This document shows, piece by piece, positions 36,026 to 45,056 of a stretch of 64,000 nucleotides of DNA. The notes under the pieces are model-generated. The model saw only the letters and a list, made by a program, of their open reading frames with translations, did not search any database and was not told where the DNA came from. The stretch's first letter is position 1, and every line of letters begins with the position of its first letter. The stretch lies in NCBI GenBank assembly GCA_032027165.1, contig JAVSMO010000001.1:1600253-1664252 (forward strand). The letters run 5' to 3'. Source of the stretch: Denitratisoma sp. (GTDB taxonomy: Bacteria; Pseudomonadota; Gammaproteobacteria; Burkholderiales; Rhodocyclaceae). A program made the translations under genes and the position numbers.

Positions 36026-36820
36026 CTAAAAGGCCGTCGGTGGGAAAGGCGCGATGATACGGCCATTCATGGGCAACTGCCAGCGCGCCTCGTACTCGAC
36101 GCCGGACAGATACAGCCCATGCGGCGAGAAGGTCGGCGCCGCCAGGCTGCGGTCGCGGCTGGCGATCAGCTCTGCGATCCATTCCGGCGCATGCGCGCCC
36201 TTGCCGACATAGACGAGCGCGCCAACCATGTTGCGCACCATGTGGTGCAGGAAGGCGCTGGCGCGGAAATCGAAGACGATGCAGTCGCCCTCGCGCCGCA
36301 CCTCCGCCTGGTGCAGCGTTTTCACTGGCGTCTTGGCCTGGCACTCGGCGGCGCGAAAGGCGGAGAAGTCCTGCTCTCCCACCAGCAATGCCGCACCTGC
36401 GCGCATGGCTTCGAGATCAAGGGGAAGATGAAACCAGCCGACCCGGCCATGCAACAGCGCGGGACGCACGGCATGGTTGTACAAAACATAGCGATAGCTG
36501 CGCGAACGCGCGGAAAAGCGCGCATGGAAATCGTCCGCCAGCTCGCGTGACCAGCGAACGGCGATGCTGACCGGCAGGTGCGCATTCACGCCGCGCACCC
36601 AGGCATTCTCCGGCCTGGCAGCCGGCGCGTCGAAATGCACCACCTGGGCTGCCGCGTGTACGCCGGCATCGGTACGGCCGGCACACATCACGCGAACCGG
36701 CGAGCCGGCGATTTCAGCCAGCGCCCGCTCCAGTGCATCCTGGACGGTATTGCCCTGCGGCTGCGTCTGCCAGCCGGAAAAGACGGCGCCATCGTATTCC
36801 AGCCCCAGGGCAATCCTCAT
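36026..36820 (-). CDS. truA: tRNA pseudouridine(38-40) synthase TruA
   Basis: Isomerises uridines 38-40 in the anticodon arm. 264 residues from the Met at 36820 ([18 protein letters not shown]). The catalytic Asp is D51 in [11 protein letters not shown]; later motifs RSYRYVLYN and [11 protein letters not shown] are typical. Its ATG overlaps the stop of the upstream membrane protein by 4 bases. The much longer open frame upstream is a shadow. Confidence 0.97.
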   Translation of the reverse strand: MRIALGLEYDGAVFSGWQTQPQGNTVQDALERALAEIAGSPVRVMCAGRTDAGVHAAAQVVHFDAPAARPENAWVRGVNAHLPVSIAVRWSRELADDFHARFSARSRSYRYVLYNHAVRPALLHGRVGWFHLPLDLEAMRAGAALLVGEQDFSAFRAAECQAKTPVKTLHQAEVRREGDCIVFDFRASAFLHHMVRNMVGALVYVGKGAHAPEWIAELIASRDRSLAAPTFSPHGLYLSGVEYEARWQLPMNGRIIAPFPPTAF

Positions 36821-37425
36821 GTTGCGGCTCCGATGAATACGGCCACGGCAATAGTCAGTCCCGCCAGCACGGCGAAATCGACGGTGCGCAGGGGCACAAC
36901 CTGCAAGCGCAGCCGCATTGGATCGCCGGAGGCGACTTCGCCCTGCAACCACTCGCGCCAATGCCTGCCCGGCGGAGACTGCTCGACATAATGCATCACC
37001 AGCATCAGGCGCAGCGCCACTCGGCCGCGGTCGAGCCCCAGCCAAGACAAGGGCCATATCAGGCCATATAGGCCCGACACCAGGCCTTCCAGCCCTGTGA
37101 ACAGCAGCAGCACGGCCAGACTCGCCAGCACGAAGACCAGCCGCAGCAGATGCTCGAAGCCAAGCCGCATCCCCTCGTCCGTCGGACCGAGGCTGCCCAG
37201 TGAAGGTAGCAGATAGACACCTGGTGTAGCCAGGGCAAAGAGCAGCACCAGCGAGACGATCAGCCAACGGGTGCGCTTCATCAGCAACCCCAGCCGCCCT
37301 GGCGAAAGCCAGACACCCGCGCCAAGGGCGAGGACGCAAGCCAGTAACAGCCCGCCCAGCGGCAACCATTGGACAAGTACGGTCATCACGCCCCAAACGA
37401 TGAGACGGACGGTTGGATGCAGCAT
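36817..37425 (-). CDS. Membrane protein, possibly CbiQ/EcfT-like
   Basis: 202 residues with four or five hydrophobic segments (LIVWGVMTVLVQWLPLGGLL, WLIVSLVLLFALATPGVYLL, LLRLVFVLASLAVLLLFTGL, VDFAVLAGLTIAVAVFIGAA). The layout, two N-terminal helices, a long central helix pair and a cytoplasmic region before the last helix (RLMLVMHYVEQSP), recalls the transmembrane T component of energy-coupling factor transporters, but the usual Ala-Arg-Gly coupling motifs are not obvious. No ATPase or S component is adjacent. Lies between fimV and truA, coupled to truA by an ATGA overlap. Function unknown. Confidence 0.75.
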   Translation of the reverse strand: MLHPTVRLIVWGVMTVLVQWLPLGGLLLACVLALGAGVWLSPGRLGLLMKRTRWLIVSLVLLFALATPGVYLLPSLGSLGPTDEGMRLGFEHLLRLVFVLASLAVLLLFTGLEGLVSGLYGLIWPLSWLGLDRGRVALRLMLVMHYVEQSPPGRHWREWLQGEVASGDPMRLRLQVVPLRTVDFAVLAGLTIAVAVFIGAAT

Positions 37426-37442
37426 CGAGGATGGAGGGAAAC

Positions 37443-37467
37443 GACGGAGGGCATTGCGCCCTCCGTC
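37443..37467 (-). terminator. Hairpin after fimV
   Basis: GACGGAGGGC, ATTGC loop, GCCCTCCGTC: a perfect 10-bp stem 7 bases beyond the fimV stop. On the minus strand it is followed by GTTTCCC, a weak T-tract, so termination is probably partial before the downstream membrane protein gene. Confidence 0.6.
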
Positions 37468-37474
37468 AGGCGGT

Positions 37475-40246
37475 TCAGCCCAGCTTGGCGAGCATGCTCT
37501 GCGCCTTGGCCTGCTGTTCGGCGTTGCCTTCCTTGGCGACTTCCGTCAGCAGTTCGCGCGCACCTTCCTTGTCGCCCATCTCTTCGTAAGCCTTGGCCAG
37601 TTCGAGCTTGGTCGTCACTTCGTCTCCCGCGGCAGGCTCGGCGGCGGGAGAAGCCGGCTCTCCAAGATCGAGACTGATGGAACCAAGATCGATATCGGGC
37701 TCGGCCTGAGGCGCGGTCTGCGGAGCAGCCGGCGCGCCAATGTTGAAATCGAAATCGAGGGCATTCCCGCCAGCAAGGGTCTTTTCGAGATCGATCGGTT
37801 GGGAAGCCGGAGTCGCCGGCGCAGCCGGTTCCCCCAGATCCAGATCGAAATGCAGACCTTCGTCGGCCGCCTGTGCCGCAGCAGGCTCGTCTAGCTTGAT
37901 GTCGAGCGCCAAGTCGGCGGCAGGCGGCTTCGACGCCTTCGCCACATCCATAATCATGGTCGCTTCGGGGTTGTACTCGGCAGCGGCCGGCTTGCTCTCC
38001 GCCGGTTTGAAATCCAGGCCAAGATCGAAGTCCAAGCCGGCCGCCTCCGCAGCAGCGGGGGCGGCGGCAGCAGGCGCCGGCGCGGCCGGGGCCGCTGCAG
38101 GCGCACCCAAGTCGAGATCGAAATCCAGCGCGGGTGCCGCCGCTGTCGCAGGCGCCTCGAGCGACGCCTCGACCGGTTTTTCCAGGATCACCGTTGCTGC
38201 ACCGCCCTTTTCCACCGCCTCGGAAATCTGGCTCAATTCCCCCGGCATGGTCCAGGTGTCGCGCATTTGCTTGGTTTCGCCGGCCGGCACGATGATGGTC
38301 GTATCGGTATTGACGGACTGCTTGTCCCCGGTGGCCCCGCCAAATAGCGGATTGGCCGGGTCAAGCTTCAAGCCCATCGCAGCGGCCTTTTCCCAATCGC
38401 CGCCGACGCCGCCCGTCTGGGCATAAAGATCGCTTGCCAGGGTTTCGAACTGCTTGTTGTTCTTGCGGCCGGCGTAGATTTCCAGCAGCTTGACGTGGAT
38501 CGCCGTACGGGTCGGATCCGTCTTCAACGCGTCAAGCAGGATCTCCTCGGCCTGCGCGTCGCGACCGTAGGCCATATACACATCGGCCTCGGCCACCGGA
38601 TCAACCCCCTCGTCCGCATCGATGGCACTGATGGAAGCCTGGCTGAAATCCGTCGCCATCGAACTGCCGGTGGTATCAACGCTCTGACCGCCGGTAGCGC
38701 CGAAGACGGAGTTGGCCGTCAGGTTGGCTGTCGTTGTCGGCGGTGCTTCTCCGTCTTCATGTTGTTTTTTTTTCTGCCGCTGGCGATAGGCAACGAAACC
38801 CAGCAGGCCCAGCACCAGCACGCCACCGCCAAGAATGGCCGGATTCCCCATCACTTCGTCGATGAAATCCGGCTCGGGTGGCGGCGGCGGTGGCGGCGGC
38901 GCCTTCTTGGGTGCCGGTTTCGGCGCCTCAGCCGGTTTGGCCGACTCGACCGGCTTGGCCGGAGGAGCGGCTTCGACAGGTTTCACCGGTTCAGCCGGCT
39001 TCTCCGCAGCAGCCGGCACGGCGGCCGCAGCAGGAGCGGGTTCCGGGGCCTTGGCCGGCGCGGCAGGCACAGGGGCCGCCTTCGCAGCAGCCTGTTTCTG
39101 CAGCTCGGCAAGGTTCTGGTTCTTCAACTCGACAAGTTTCTCCAGATCCCTCAGGTTCTTTTCCAACTCGACCTGGCGCGACTGTGCCTCCTTGAGCGCC
39201 CGATCCTTGGCTGCCAAGTCTTCTTCCAGTGCCGCAATCTTGCCTTGCGCCAAGCGGGCATCCTTGGCGGATTCCGCCTTGGATACCTTCAACTGGTCCT
39301 TCGCTTCAGTCGGGGCCGGGGCCTTGTCCTCGACCTTCGCGCCAATCTTGCCCGTGGCAACCTGTTTGGCTGCATCTTCTTTCGGAGCCTCCGCGCCGGC
39401 AACTGCCGAGGCCAATTTCTGGCGATAGGCATTGAAGTCGGCGGTATGCGCCGAGATGGTTTTCCGGGCTTCTCGGCCATCCACCGCCGCTACGGCTTCC
39501 CGATCGGGGATGTTCAGGATCCTGCCCGCCTTCAAGCGGTGCATGTTGTTGTCAATGAAGGCATCCTTGTTGCTGCGGAAGATAGCGACCAGCATCTGGT
39601 CGAGGCTGACGCCATCGTATTGGGCTTCCGCAGCTATCTTGCGCAGGTATTCGCCCTTCTGTACTTCGCGGCCCTGAGCTTCGCCGGCCGGTTTCGCTTC
39701 TCCGGGTTTCTCCGTCCGCGGTTTGTCGTCTGCGCGCAACTCCGGCTGTTTGGGGGAGGCAACCGGGGAAGGCTGCGCTATGGAAGTGCTATCGCTCTTC
39801 GCCGCAGGAGAGGCGACAGGCTTGCGGGCCAGGACATCAGGTGCCGGATCCAGCAGAAAGGTGTACTCCCGTACCAGGCGACCGGCGGTCCAGTTCAATT
39901 CAATCAGCAGGTCGAGAAATGGCTCATTGATCGGGCGATCCGTTGTCATCCGGATCACCGGCTTCCCCGCCGTACGTTTATCGATCACCAGCTTGATGCT
40001 GGATAGGGCGGGAACGAATTCGATGCCCGCCTGCTTGAACGCATCATGCGAAGCAAGGCGTGCCGACAGTGAGGAAAGCTCCTCGCGGGATGCCGTCAGC
40101 TCGACTTCGGCACGCAGAGGTTGTCCCAATGCGGAAAGCACCGTGATCCGGCCCAGCCCCGCCGCGTTCGCACCCATCGGCAGCACAGCCAGAGCCATCG
40201 CCAATATGGATGCCTTGAATGAGAGTCTCAGGATTTTTTTATGCAC
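37475..40246 (-). CDS. fimV: FimV/HubP-type polar scaffold protein
   Basis: 923 residues. Signal peptide to about residue 29; conserved FimV N-terminal domain (AAGLGRITVLSALGQPLRAE on); LysM peptidoglycan-binding domain at about 195-248; coiled coil at about 335-387; Pro/Ala-rich stretch with a run of prolines near 450; transmembrane helix at about 469-488; then an acidic, Ala-rich cytoplasmic region with TPR-like helices and the C-terminal FimV motif (LAKAYEEMGDKEGARELL). FimV organises the cell pole for type IV pili and twitching. Internal repeats such as ALDFDLDLGAPAA mark the acidic region. Located between asd and truA, as in pseudomonads. Confidence 0.95.
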   Translation of the reverse strand: MHKKILRLSFKASILAMALAVLPMGANAAGLGRITVLSALGQPLRAEVELTASREELSSLSARLASHDAFKQAGIEFVPALSSIKLVIDKRTAGKPVIRMTTDRPINEPFLDLLIELNWTAGRLVREYTFLLDPAPDVLARKPVASPAAKSDSTSIAQPSPVASPKQPELRADDKPRTEKPGEAKPAGEAQGREVQKGEYLRKIAAEAQYDGVSLDQMLVAIFRSNKDAFIDNNMHRLKAGRILNIPDREAVAAVDGREARKTISAHTADFNAYRQKLASAVAGAEAPKEDAAKQVATGKIGAKVEDKAPAPTEAKDQLKVSKAESAKDARLAQGKIAALEEDLAAKDRALKEAQSRQVELEKNLRDLEKLVELKNQNLAELQKQAAAKAAPVPAAPAKAPEPAPAAAAVPAAAEKPAEPVKPVEAAPPAKPVESAKPAEAPKPAPKKAPPPPPPPPEPDFIDEVMGNPAILGGGVLVLGLLGFVAYRQRQKKKQHEDGEAPPTTTANLTANSVFGATGGQSVDTTGSSMATDFSQASISAIDADEGVDPVAEADVYMAYGRDAQAEEILLDALKTDPTRTAIHVKLLEIYAGRKNNKQFETLASDLYAQTGGVGGDWEKAAAMGLKLDPANPLFGGATGDKQSVNTDTTIIVPAGETKQMRDTWTMPGELSQISEAVEKGGAATVILEKPVEASLEAPATAAAPALDFDLDLGAPAAAPAAPAPAAAAPAAAEAAGLDFDLGLDFKPAESKPAAAEYNPEATMIMDVAKASKPPAADLALDIKLDEPAAAQAADEGLHFDLDLGEPAAPATPASQPIDLEKTLAGGNALDFDFNIGAPAAPQTAPQAEPDIDLGSISLDLGEPASPAAEPAAGDEVTTKLELAKAYEEMGDKEGARELLTEVAKEGNAEQQAKAQSMLAKLG

Positions 40247-40279
40247 CGCGTCCCCCTCGCGGAGAGTTTCCGAACAAGT

Positions 40280-40308
40280 AACATAACATCATGAGCTTAG
40301 CTATGCAA
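40280..40308 (-). promoter_or_regulatory. Candidate fimV promoter with palindrome
   Basis: On the minus strand TTGCAT (40308-40303) and TATGTT (40285-40280) have a 17-base spacer. The -35 lies inside a perfect inverted repeat TTAGCT-ATGCA-AGCTAA (40297-40313), a possible repressor site. Confidence 0.45.
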
Positions 40309-40413
40309 GCTAAACTTCCTCATCACATTCTGGCCAAATCCGGCGGGAAATCAACCGGTTTCTGATGGCAAAGGCCTGTCGTGACGGGCCTGCCATCCTA
40401 TTGATGTTGTTTT

Positions 40414-40440
40414 GAAAAGGCCGTTGAGCGAGTCCGGCCT
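40414..40440 (-). terminator. Intrinsic terminator after asd
   Basis: On the minus strand AGGCCG, an 11-base loop, CGGCCT, then TTTTC. It lies 14 bases beyond the asd stop, upstream of the fimV promoter. Confidence 0.7.
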
Positions 40441-40453
40441 CGGTGCGACTGGC

Positions 40454-41566
40454 CTAGGCTTCGAGCAATATCCTTAGCATGCGCCGCAACGGTTCGGCTG
40501 CGCCCCACAACAACTGGTCGCCACAGGTGAATGCCCCCAGGTAGTGCGGCCCCATATTGAGCTTGCGCAGGCGCCCCACCGGAACCGTCAGCGTGCCGGT
40601 CACTGCGGTCGGCGTCAACTCCCGGATAGTGACATCACGGTGGTTCGGCACCACCCGCACCCAGCCATTCGATTCGGCGATCATGCCTTCGATCTCGTCG
40701 AGCGGCACGTCCCTTTTCAGTTTGAGGGTGAGCGCCTGGCTGTGGCATCGCATGGCGCCGACGCGGACACATATGCCGTCGATCGGCACCGGACTGGCTT
40801 CGCGGCCAAGGATCTTGTTGGTTTCGGCCTGCCCTTTCCACTCCTCCCGGCTCTGGCCGTTCTCAAGCTCCTTGTCGATCCAGGGGATCAGGCTGCCTGC
40901 CAGCGGCACGCCGAAATTCGAGGTTGGAAAGTTTTCCTGGCGCAGAATGCCCGCCACCTCGCGGTCGATGTCGAGGATCGCCGAGGCAGGATCGTCGAGC
41001 AGGCCCTTCGCCACACGGTGCACTTCGCCCATCTGCGTCAGCAATTCGCGCATGTTCTGCGCGCCGGCGCCGGAAGCCGCCTGGTAGGTCATGGCGCTCA
41101 TCCACTCGACGAGGTCGTGCTGGTAGAGCGCGCCGACCGCCATCAGCATCAGGCTGACGGTGCAGTTGCCGCCGATCCAGCTGCGGCCGCCGCGCGCCAG
41201 GGCACTCTTGATGACATCGAGGTTGACCGGATCGAGGATGATCACGGCGTCGTCTTTCATGCGCAGCGACGAGGCGGCATCGATCCAGTGGCCGTTCCAG
41301 CCGGCCGCGCGCAGCTTGGGGAATACTTCGGTTGTGTAATCGCCGCCCTGGCAGGAAATGATGATGTCCATTGCCTTCAGCGCGCCGACGTCACGCGCAT
41401 CCTGCAATGCCGGCACGTCGCGGCCGATGGCCGGGCCTTTGCCACCCACCTGCGAGGTCGTGAAGAAAACCGGATCGATCAGGTCGAAATCCCGCTCTTC
41501 CATCATGCGCTGCATCAGCACGGAGCCGACCATGCCGCGCCAGCCCACCAGACCCACTCGTTTCAT
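40454..41566 (-). CDS. asd: Aspartate-semialdehyde dehydrogenase
   Basis: Reduces aspartyl phosphate to the semialdehyde feeding lysine, methionine and threonine. 370 residues. NADP-binding [15 protein letters not shown] at the N-terminus; catalytic C135 in [10 protein letters not shown]; substrate-binding region ending in [16 protein letters not shown]. It follows leuB by 33 bases and precedes fimV, a common order. Confidence 0.97.
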   Translation of the reverse strand: MKRVGLVGWRGMVGSVLMQRMMEERDFDLIDPVFFTTSQVGGKGPAIGRDVPALQDARDVGALKAMDIIISCQGGDYTTEVFPKLRAAGWNGHWIDAASSLRMKDDAVIILDPVNLDVIKSALARGGRSWIGGNCTVSLMLMAVGALYQHDLVEWMSAMTYQAASGAGAQNMRELLTQMGEVHRVAKGLLDDPASAILDIDREVAGILRQENFPTSNFGVPLAGSLIPWIDKELENGQSREEWKGQAETNKILGREASPVPIDGICVRVGAMRCHSQALTLKLKRDVPLDEIEGMIAESNGWVRVVPNHRDVTIRELTPTAVTGTLTVPVGRLRKLNMGPHYLGAFTCGDQLLWGAAEPLRRMLRILLEA

Positions 41567-41599
41567 TTGAAAACCCTGCCTAGATAATGTTGTCGTCGC

Positions 41600-42661
41600 C
41601 TACAGCGCCGCGATCACCGCGTCGCCCATCTCCCTGGTGCCCACCTTCTTCATGCCCGCCTCGAAGATATCGCCGGTGCGCAGGCCCTGCTGCAGCACCT
41701 TCTTCACCGCGCCCTCGATGCGCTGGGCGGCGGCCTCCTGGCCGAAGGTGTAGCGCAGCATCATCGCCGCCGACAGGATGGTCGCCAGCGGGTTGGCGAC
41801 GCCTTGTCCCGCGATGTCCGGTGCCGAGCCGTGGATCGGCTCGTACAGCCCCTTGCCCTTTTCGTCGAGCGAAGCCGAGGGCAGCATGCCGATGGAGCCG
41901 GTCAGCATCGATGCCTCGTCGGACAGGATGTCGCCGAACATGTTGCCCGTCACCATGACGTCGAACTGCTTGGGGTTGCGCACCAGCTGCATGGCGGCGT
42001 TATCCACCAGCATGTGCGACAGCTCGACGTCGGGATAGTTCTTCGCCTCGTCGGTCACCACGTCGCGCCACAGCTGGGTGCACTCCAGCACGTTCATCTT
42101 GTCCACCGAGCAGAGCTTGCGGTTGCGCTTGCGCGCCGCTTCGAACGACACCTTGGCGATGCGGCGGATCTCGGACTCCGAGTAGATCATGGTGTTGATG
42201 CCGACCTTCTCGCCGTTGCGCGTCTCGATGCCGCGCGGTTCACCGAAATAGATGTCGCCGGTCAGCTCGCGCACGATGAGGATATCCAATCCTGCCACCA
42301 CTTCGGGCTTGAGGCTGGAGGCATTGGCAAGCTCTGGGTAAAGCACTGCCGGCCGCAAGTTGGCGAATAGCCCAAGATCTTTGCGGATGCCGAGCAGGCC
42401 GCGCTCCGGACGCTTCTCACGCGGCAGCGTGTCGTATTGCGGGCCGCCGACGGCGCCGAGCAGCACCGCGTCGGCCTCGCGCGCCAGCTTGCGGGTCGCT
42501 TCCGGGTAGGGATCTCCGGCGGCATCCACCGCGCAGCCGCCCAGCAGCGCCGTCTCCATCTCCAGCTTGATGCCATCCTGGCGCAGCGCCTCGAGGACAC
42601 GCACGGCCTGGTCAACGATTTCGGGGCCGATGCCATCGCCCGGCAATACACAAACTTTCAT
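41600..42661 (-). CDS. leuB: 3-isopropylmalate dehydrogenase
   Basis: Oxidative decarboxylase of leucine synthesis. 353 residues from ATG 42661, preceded by an AGAGAGGA ribosome site; 20 codons of open frame upstream are ignored. Motifs: [28 protein letters not shown] and [18 protein letters not shown]. leuC and leuD, which usually precede leuB, are absent here; the next gene upstream is an entericidin-like lipoprotein. Confidence 0.97.
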   Translation of the reverse strand: MKVCVLPGDGIGPEIVDQAVRVLEALRQDGIKLEMETALLGGCAVDAAGDPYPEATRKLAREADAVLLGAVGGPQYDTLPREKRPERGLLGIRKDLGLFANLRPAVLYPELANASSLKPEVVAGLDILIVRELTGDIYFGEPRGIETRNGEKVGINTMIYSESEIRRIAKVSFEAARKRNRKLCSVDKMNVLECTQLWRDVVTDEAKNYPDVELSHMLVDNAAMQLVRNPKQFDVMVTGNMFGDILSDEASMLTGSIGMLPSASLDEKGKGLYEPIHGSAPDIAGQGVANPLATILSAAMMLRYTFGQEAAAQRIEGAVKKVLQQGLRTGDIFEAGMKKVGTREMGDAVIAAL

Positions 42662-42732
42662 TCGAGTCCTCTCTTCTCCGGAAACCGCCGCCGCAGCGCC
42701 GTCATGACGCCCCGGTGGCACTTGGTGCTGAC

Positions 42733-42858
42733 TTACTTGGCCACCTTCTCCACCGCCTTGCCGCCCGCCTGGATGTCCTTGCCCACGCCCTGGACAGTAT
42801 TGCAGGCTGCCAGCGCAAGCATGGCGATAAAGGCCAGTAACAGATTCAGTCGTTTCAT
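42733..42858 (-). CDS. Entericidin A/B-type small lipoprotein
   Basis: 41 residues, [19 protein letters not shown] with lipobox LAAC (Cys19), then [22 protein letters not shown], the typical entericidin tail. Anchored in the envelope; in E. coli EcnA/EcnB form a pair linked to stationary-phase lysis. Too short for routine gene calling. In betaproteobacteria an entericidin gene often sits among leuC, leuD and leuB; here it precedes leuB but leuCD are missing. I see no second entericidin. Confidence 0.9.
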   Translation of the reverse strand: MKRLNLLLAFIAMLALAACNTVQGVGKDIQAGGKAVEKVAK

Positions 42859-43043
42859 GATCACATCCCCGCTTCGAGTAATTTCAAGCACCTGCGCTCA
42901 ATGCCACGCCATGAAAAGCACGGCGAACCAACGTCGTCATGCCATAGGGCATTTGCGGCATAGTATGATTCCTACTGAAACCTTTTGAATTATATCGAAA
43001 TCGGTCCAGCCTTGCCGCACCGCAGCAGGCTCGGGGGTGCTTT

Positions 43044-43583
43044 ATGAATACGTCAATTCTCGCTATCGGCCTGGTAATCCTGGTTGCGGCCGGCGCTGGG
43101 TTCTATACATACACAACACAGCGAAAGCAACGCATGGCAGCCGCCAACGCCGACCGCATTGCTGCAGCCGTAAAGGATTATTTCGCACGCAGCGGCGCTC
43201 AGGTTGTTGCCCAGTGCCATCCTGTACAAGACAAGCTCCTGGTCCTGGTCGAATCAGAGCCCCTCAAGCGCTTTCGTTATTCCCACATCGTCGAAGCCTC
43301 CCTCATCAGTCATGTCGAAAAGGCGCTCGGGCTTCAGGTCGACCGCGTTTTCTGGCGCTTTCCCCTGCCCATTGGCACCTCATCCCCCCAGGATACGGCC
43401 GACATCAAACCCGCTACACGGGAGGACGAATACGTCTCCCAGGGCATCCGCCAGGCCAAGGCCAATCCCGAATATCATGTCGCGGAGGATTCCTGGGATC
43501 AGTTCGAGAAGGCGCAGCAGCAGGGTGAAGACGCAACGCCTCATTCTTCTGCCGGAGACGGCAAGAACGATCGGGGAGAGTAG
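43044..43583 (+). CDS. Unknown protein with N-terminal membrane anchor
   Basis: 179 residues: one N-terminal hydrophobic helix (ILAIGLVILVAAGAGFYTY) then a basic and a largely hydrophilic cytoplasmic or periplasmic domain (AAAVKDYFARSGAQVVAQCH, KRFRYSHIVEASLISHVEKA, VDRVFWRFPLPIG), ending in an acidic Gln/Glu/Asp-rich tail. The central part looks folded and the composition fits a real gene. I do not recognise a family. Divergent from the entericidin gene and convergent with the MFS transporter 6 bases away. Confidence 0.72.
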   Translation: MNTSILAIGLVILVAAGAGFYTYTTQRKQRMAAANADRIAAAVKDYFARSGAQVVAQCHPVQDKLLVLVESEPLKRFRYSHIVEASLISHVEKALGLQVDRVFWRFPLPIGTSSPQDTADIKPATREDEYVSQGIRQAKANPEYHVAEDSWDQFEKAQQQGEDATPHSSAGDGKNDRGE

Positions 43584-43589
43584 CCTTAG

Positions 43590-44723
43590 CTAGGCAGGCC
43601 GCCAGCCGCGCCAGAGGATAATCATGCCGGCCAAGGCGAAGGCGGAACTCATCGTATATGTCAGCTCGGCACCCGTTGCATCCCAGGCCCAACCGCTGAG
43701 CAGCCCTCCCAGCATACCGCCGGCACCGAAAGACACGCTGCCGTAGAGCGCCTGCCCGCGCGCCTGGTGACGGCCGGCAAACCAGCGATTAACCGCGGCT
43801 ACCGCCGCCGCGTGATAAGCGCCGAACGTCGCCGCATGCAGCAACTGCGCGACCAAAACGACCGCCAGCCATTCGACGCCCCAGCCAATCAAGAGAAAGC
43901 GCACGAATGCGCAGGCAAAGCTGAACAGCAGGATGGCGCGCAGCGGAAAAGCGTGTAGCAGGCGCGGCAGGTACAGGAAGACGACGATTTCGGCCACCAC
44001 ACCCAGCGTCCACAAAAAGCCGACCATGGTCGTGCCGTAGCCGCGGCTGACGAGGTAGATCGAATAGAACACATACAGCGCGCCGTGCGCCGCCGCCATG
44101 AAGAAGCAGGCGGCGAACAGGGCCTTCACTTCCCGTCGGCGCAGGATGTCGCCGATCGGCAGGCGGTCGGTCTCGTGCCTTTCTTCCCGTTTTTCCGGAA
44201 GCACCAGGGCGCAGGCGAGAATGCCGCCCAGGATCGCCACCGAAACCCACAAGGTCGCCGAAAGCGGCAGGCGGTCGAGCAGCCAACCCAGTCCCAGAAC
44301 CGCGGTGATGAAGCCGACCGAGCCCCACAGGCGGATCGCGCCGTAGCGGCTGGCCTGCGCGCCGAGGTGCGTGAAAGTCAGCGCCTCGACCAGCGGCAGC
44401 GAAGCACTCCAGAAGAAGGCCAGCAGCGTCATGCCGATAAAGAACCCGGCGAAGCTCTGCGTGAAGAAAAAGCAGGAAAAGCCGAAGAGGCTCATCAGCG
44501 CCGCGCCGCGCACGATCGGCGTCTTGGCGCCGAGCCGGTCCGCCAGCCAGCCCCACAGGTTCGGCGCCAGCAGGCGCATGACCTGCATCAGCGACATCAG
44601 CACGCCGATGTCCCAGGCCGAGAACTCCAGCGACTTCAGGTAGAGCGTGAAGTAGGGGGAAAAGGCGCCGATGAAGGCGAAGTAGAAGAAGTAGTACGCC
44701 GACAGGCGCCAGTAGGGAACCAT
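43590..44723 (-). CDS. MFS transporter, 3-phenylpropionate (HcaT)-like
   Basis: About 377 residues with twelve predicted membrane helices. The start is ATG 44723 (MVPYWRLSAYYFFYFAFIGA), characteristic of the HcaT/MFS_1-like group; a GTG at 44765 would cover a hairpin that terminates the preceding gene. Motif GWLADRLGAKTPIVRGAALM is the usual loop 2-3 signature. HcaT homologues are proposed to take up phenylpropionate or nucleosides, but substrate is unproven. Follows the ydcH-like gene on the same strand. Confidence 0.9.
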   Translation of the reverse strand: MVPYWRLSAYYFFYFAFIGAFSPYFTLYLKSLEFSAWDIGVLMSLMQVMRLLAPNLWGWLADRLGAKTPIVRGAALMSLFGFSCFFFTQSFAGFFIGMTLLAFFWSASLPLVEALTFTHLGAQASRYGAIRLWGSVGFITAVLGLGWLLDRLPLSATLWVSVAILGGILACALVLPEKREERHETDRLPIGDILRRREVKALFAACFFMAAAHGALYVFYSIYLVSRGYGTTMVGFLWTLGVVAEIVVFLYLPRLLHAFPLRAILLFSFACAFVRFLLIGWGVEWLAVVLVAQLLHAATFGAYHAAAVAAVNRWFAGRHQARGQALYGSVSFGAGGMLGGLLSGWAWDATGAELTYTMSSAFALAGMIILWRGWRPA

Positions 44724-44740
44724 CAGGCGTGAAATGCGGA

Positions 44741-44759
44741 CGGGGCGCACAGCGCCCCG
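44741..44759 (-). terminator. Hairpin between ydcH-like gene and MFS transporter
   Basis: CGGGGCGC, ACA loop, GCGCCCCG: an 8-bp GC-rich stem starting 10 bases after the ydcH-like stop. There is no strong T-tract (GTCCGCATTTC follows on the minus strand). Confidence 0.5.
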
Positions 44760-44769
44760 GGTCACCGCC

Positions 44770-45015
44770 TTATGCCTTGTAGGCGCGCAGCATGGCGTGC
44801 AACTCGTCCTTCAGCCTGAGGCGTTCCTTCTTCATGTCCTCTAGGGCCTCATCCATCACTGGTTCCTCGTTTTCCTCGATGCGCCGGATATCCTTGTTTA
44901 CGCGGTGGTACTCGTCGAAGAGCTTGGCAAAGTGGTGATTGCCGGTCTTCAACTGGTGGATGGCGTCCTTGTACTCGGGGAATTCGTGGTGCAGGTCGTG
45001 CTGCTGCAATTCCAT
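44770..45015 (-). CDS. YdcH (DUF465) family small protein
   Basis: 81 residues from ATG 45015 (MELQQHDLHHEFPEYKDAIH), all helical and charged, with the DUF465 pattern LKTGNHHFAKLFDEYHRVN and RLKDELHAMLRAYKA. Cytoplasmic; function not established, although such proteins are widespread in proteobacteria. Starts 42 bases after the aroC stop. Confidence 0.9.
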   Translation of the reverse strand: MELQQHDLHHEFPEYKDAIHQLKTGNHHFAKLFDEYHRVNKDIRRIEENEEPVMDEALEDMKKERLRLKDELHAMLRAYKA

Positions 45016-45056
45016 GATGCTTTCCTTGATTGAAATGAAATCACCGGTCGTGGCGC

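Noticed and set aside
38495..40006. 503-codon open frame antisense to fimV
   Set aside because: Arg/Gly/Leu-rich shadow of the Ala/Pro-rich fimV sequence; no start signal or motif.
42859..43043. Sigma-54 promoter (TGGCGTGGCATTGAGC on the minus strand)
   Set aside because: The GG to GC spacing is 11 rather than 10 bases and the -12 element is poor.
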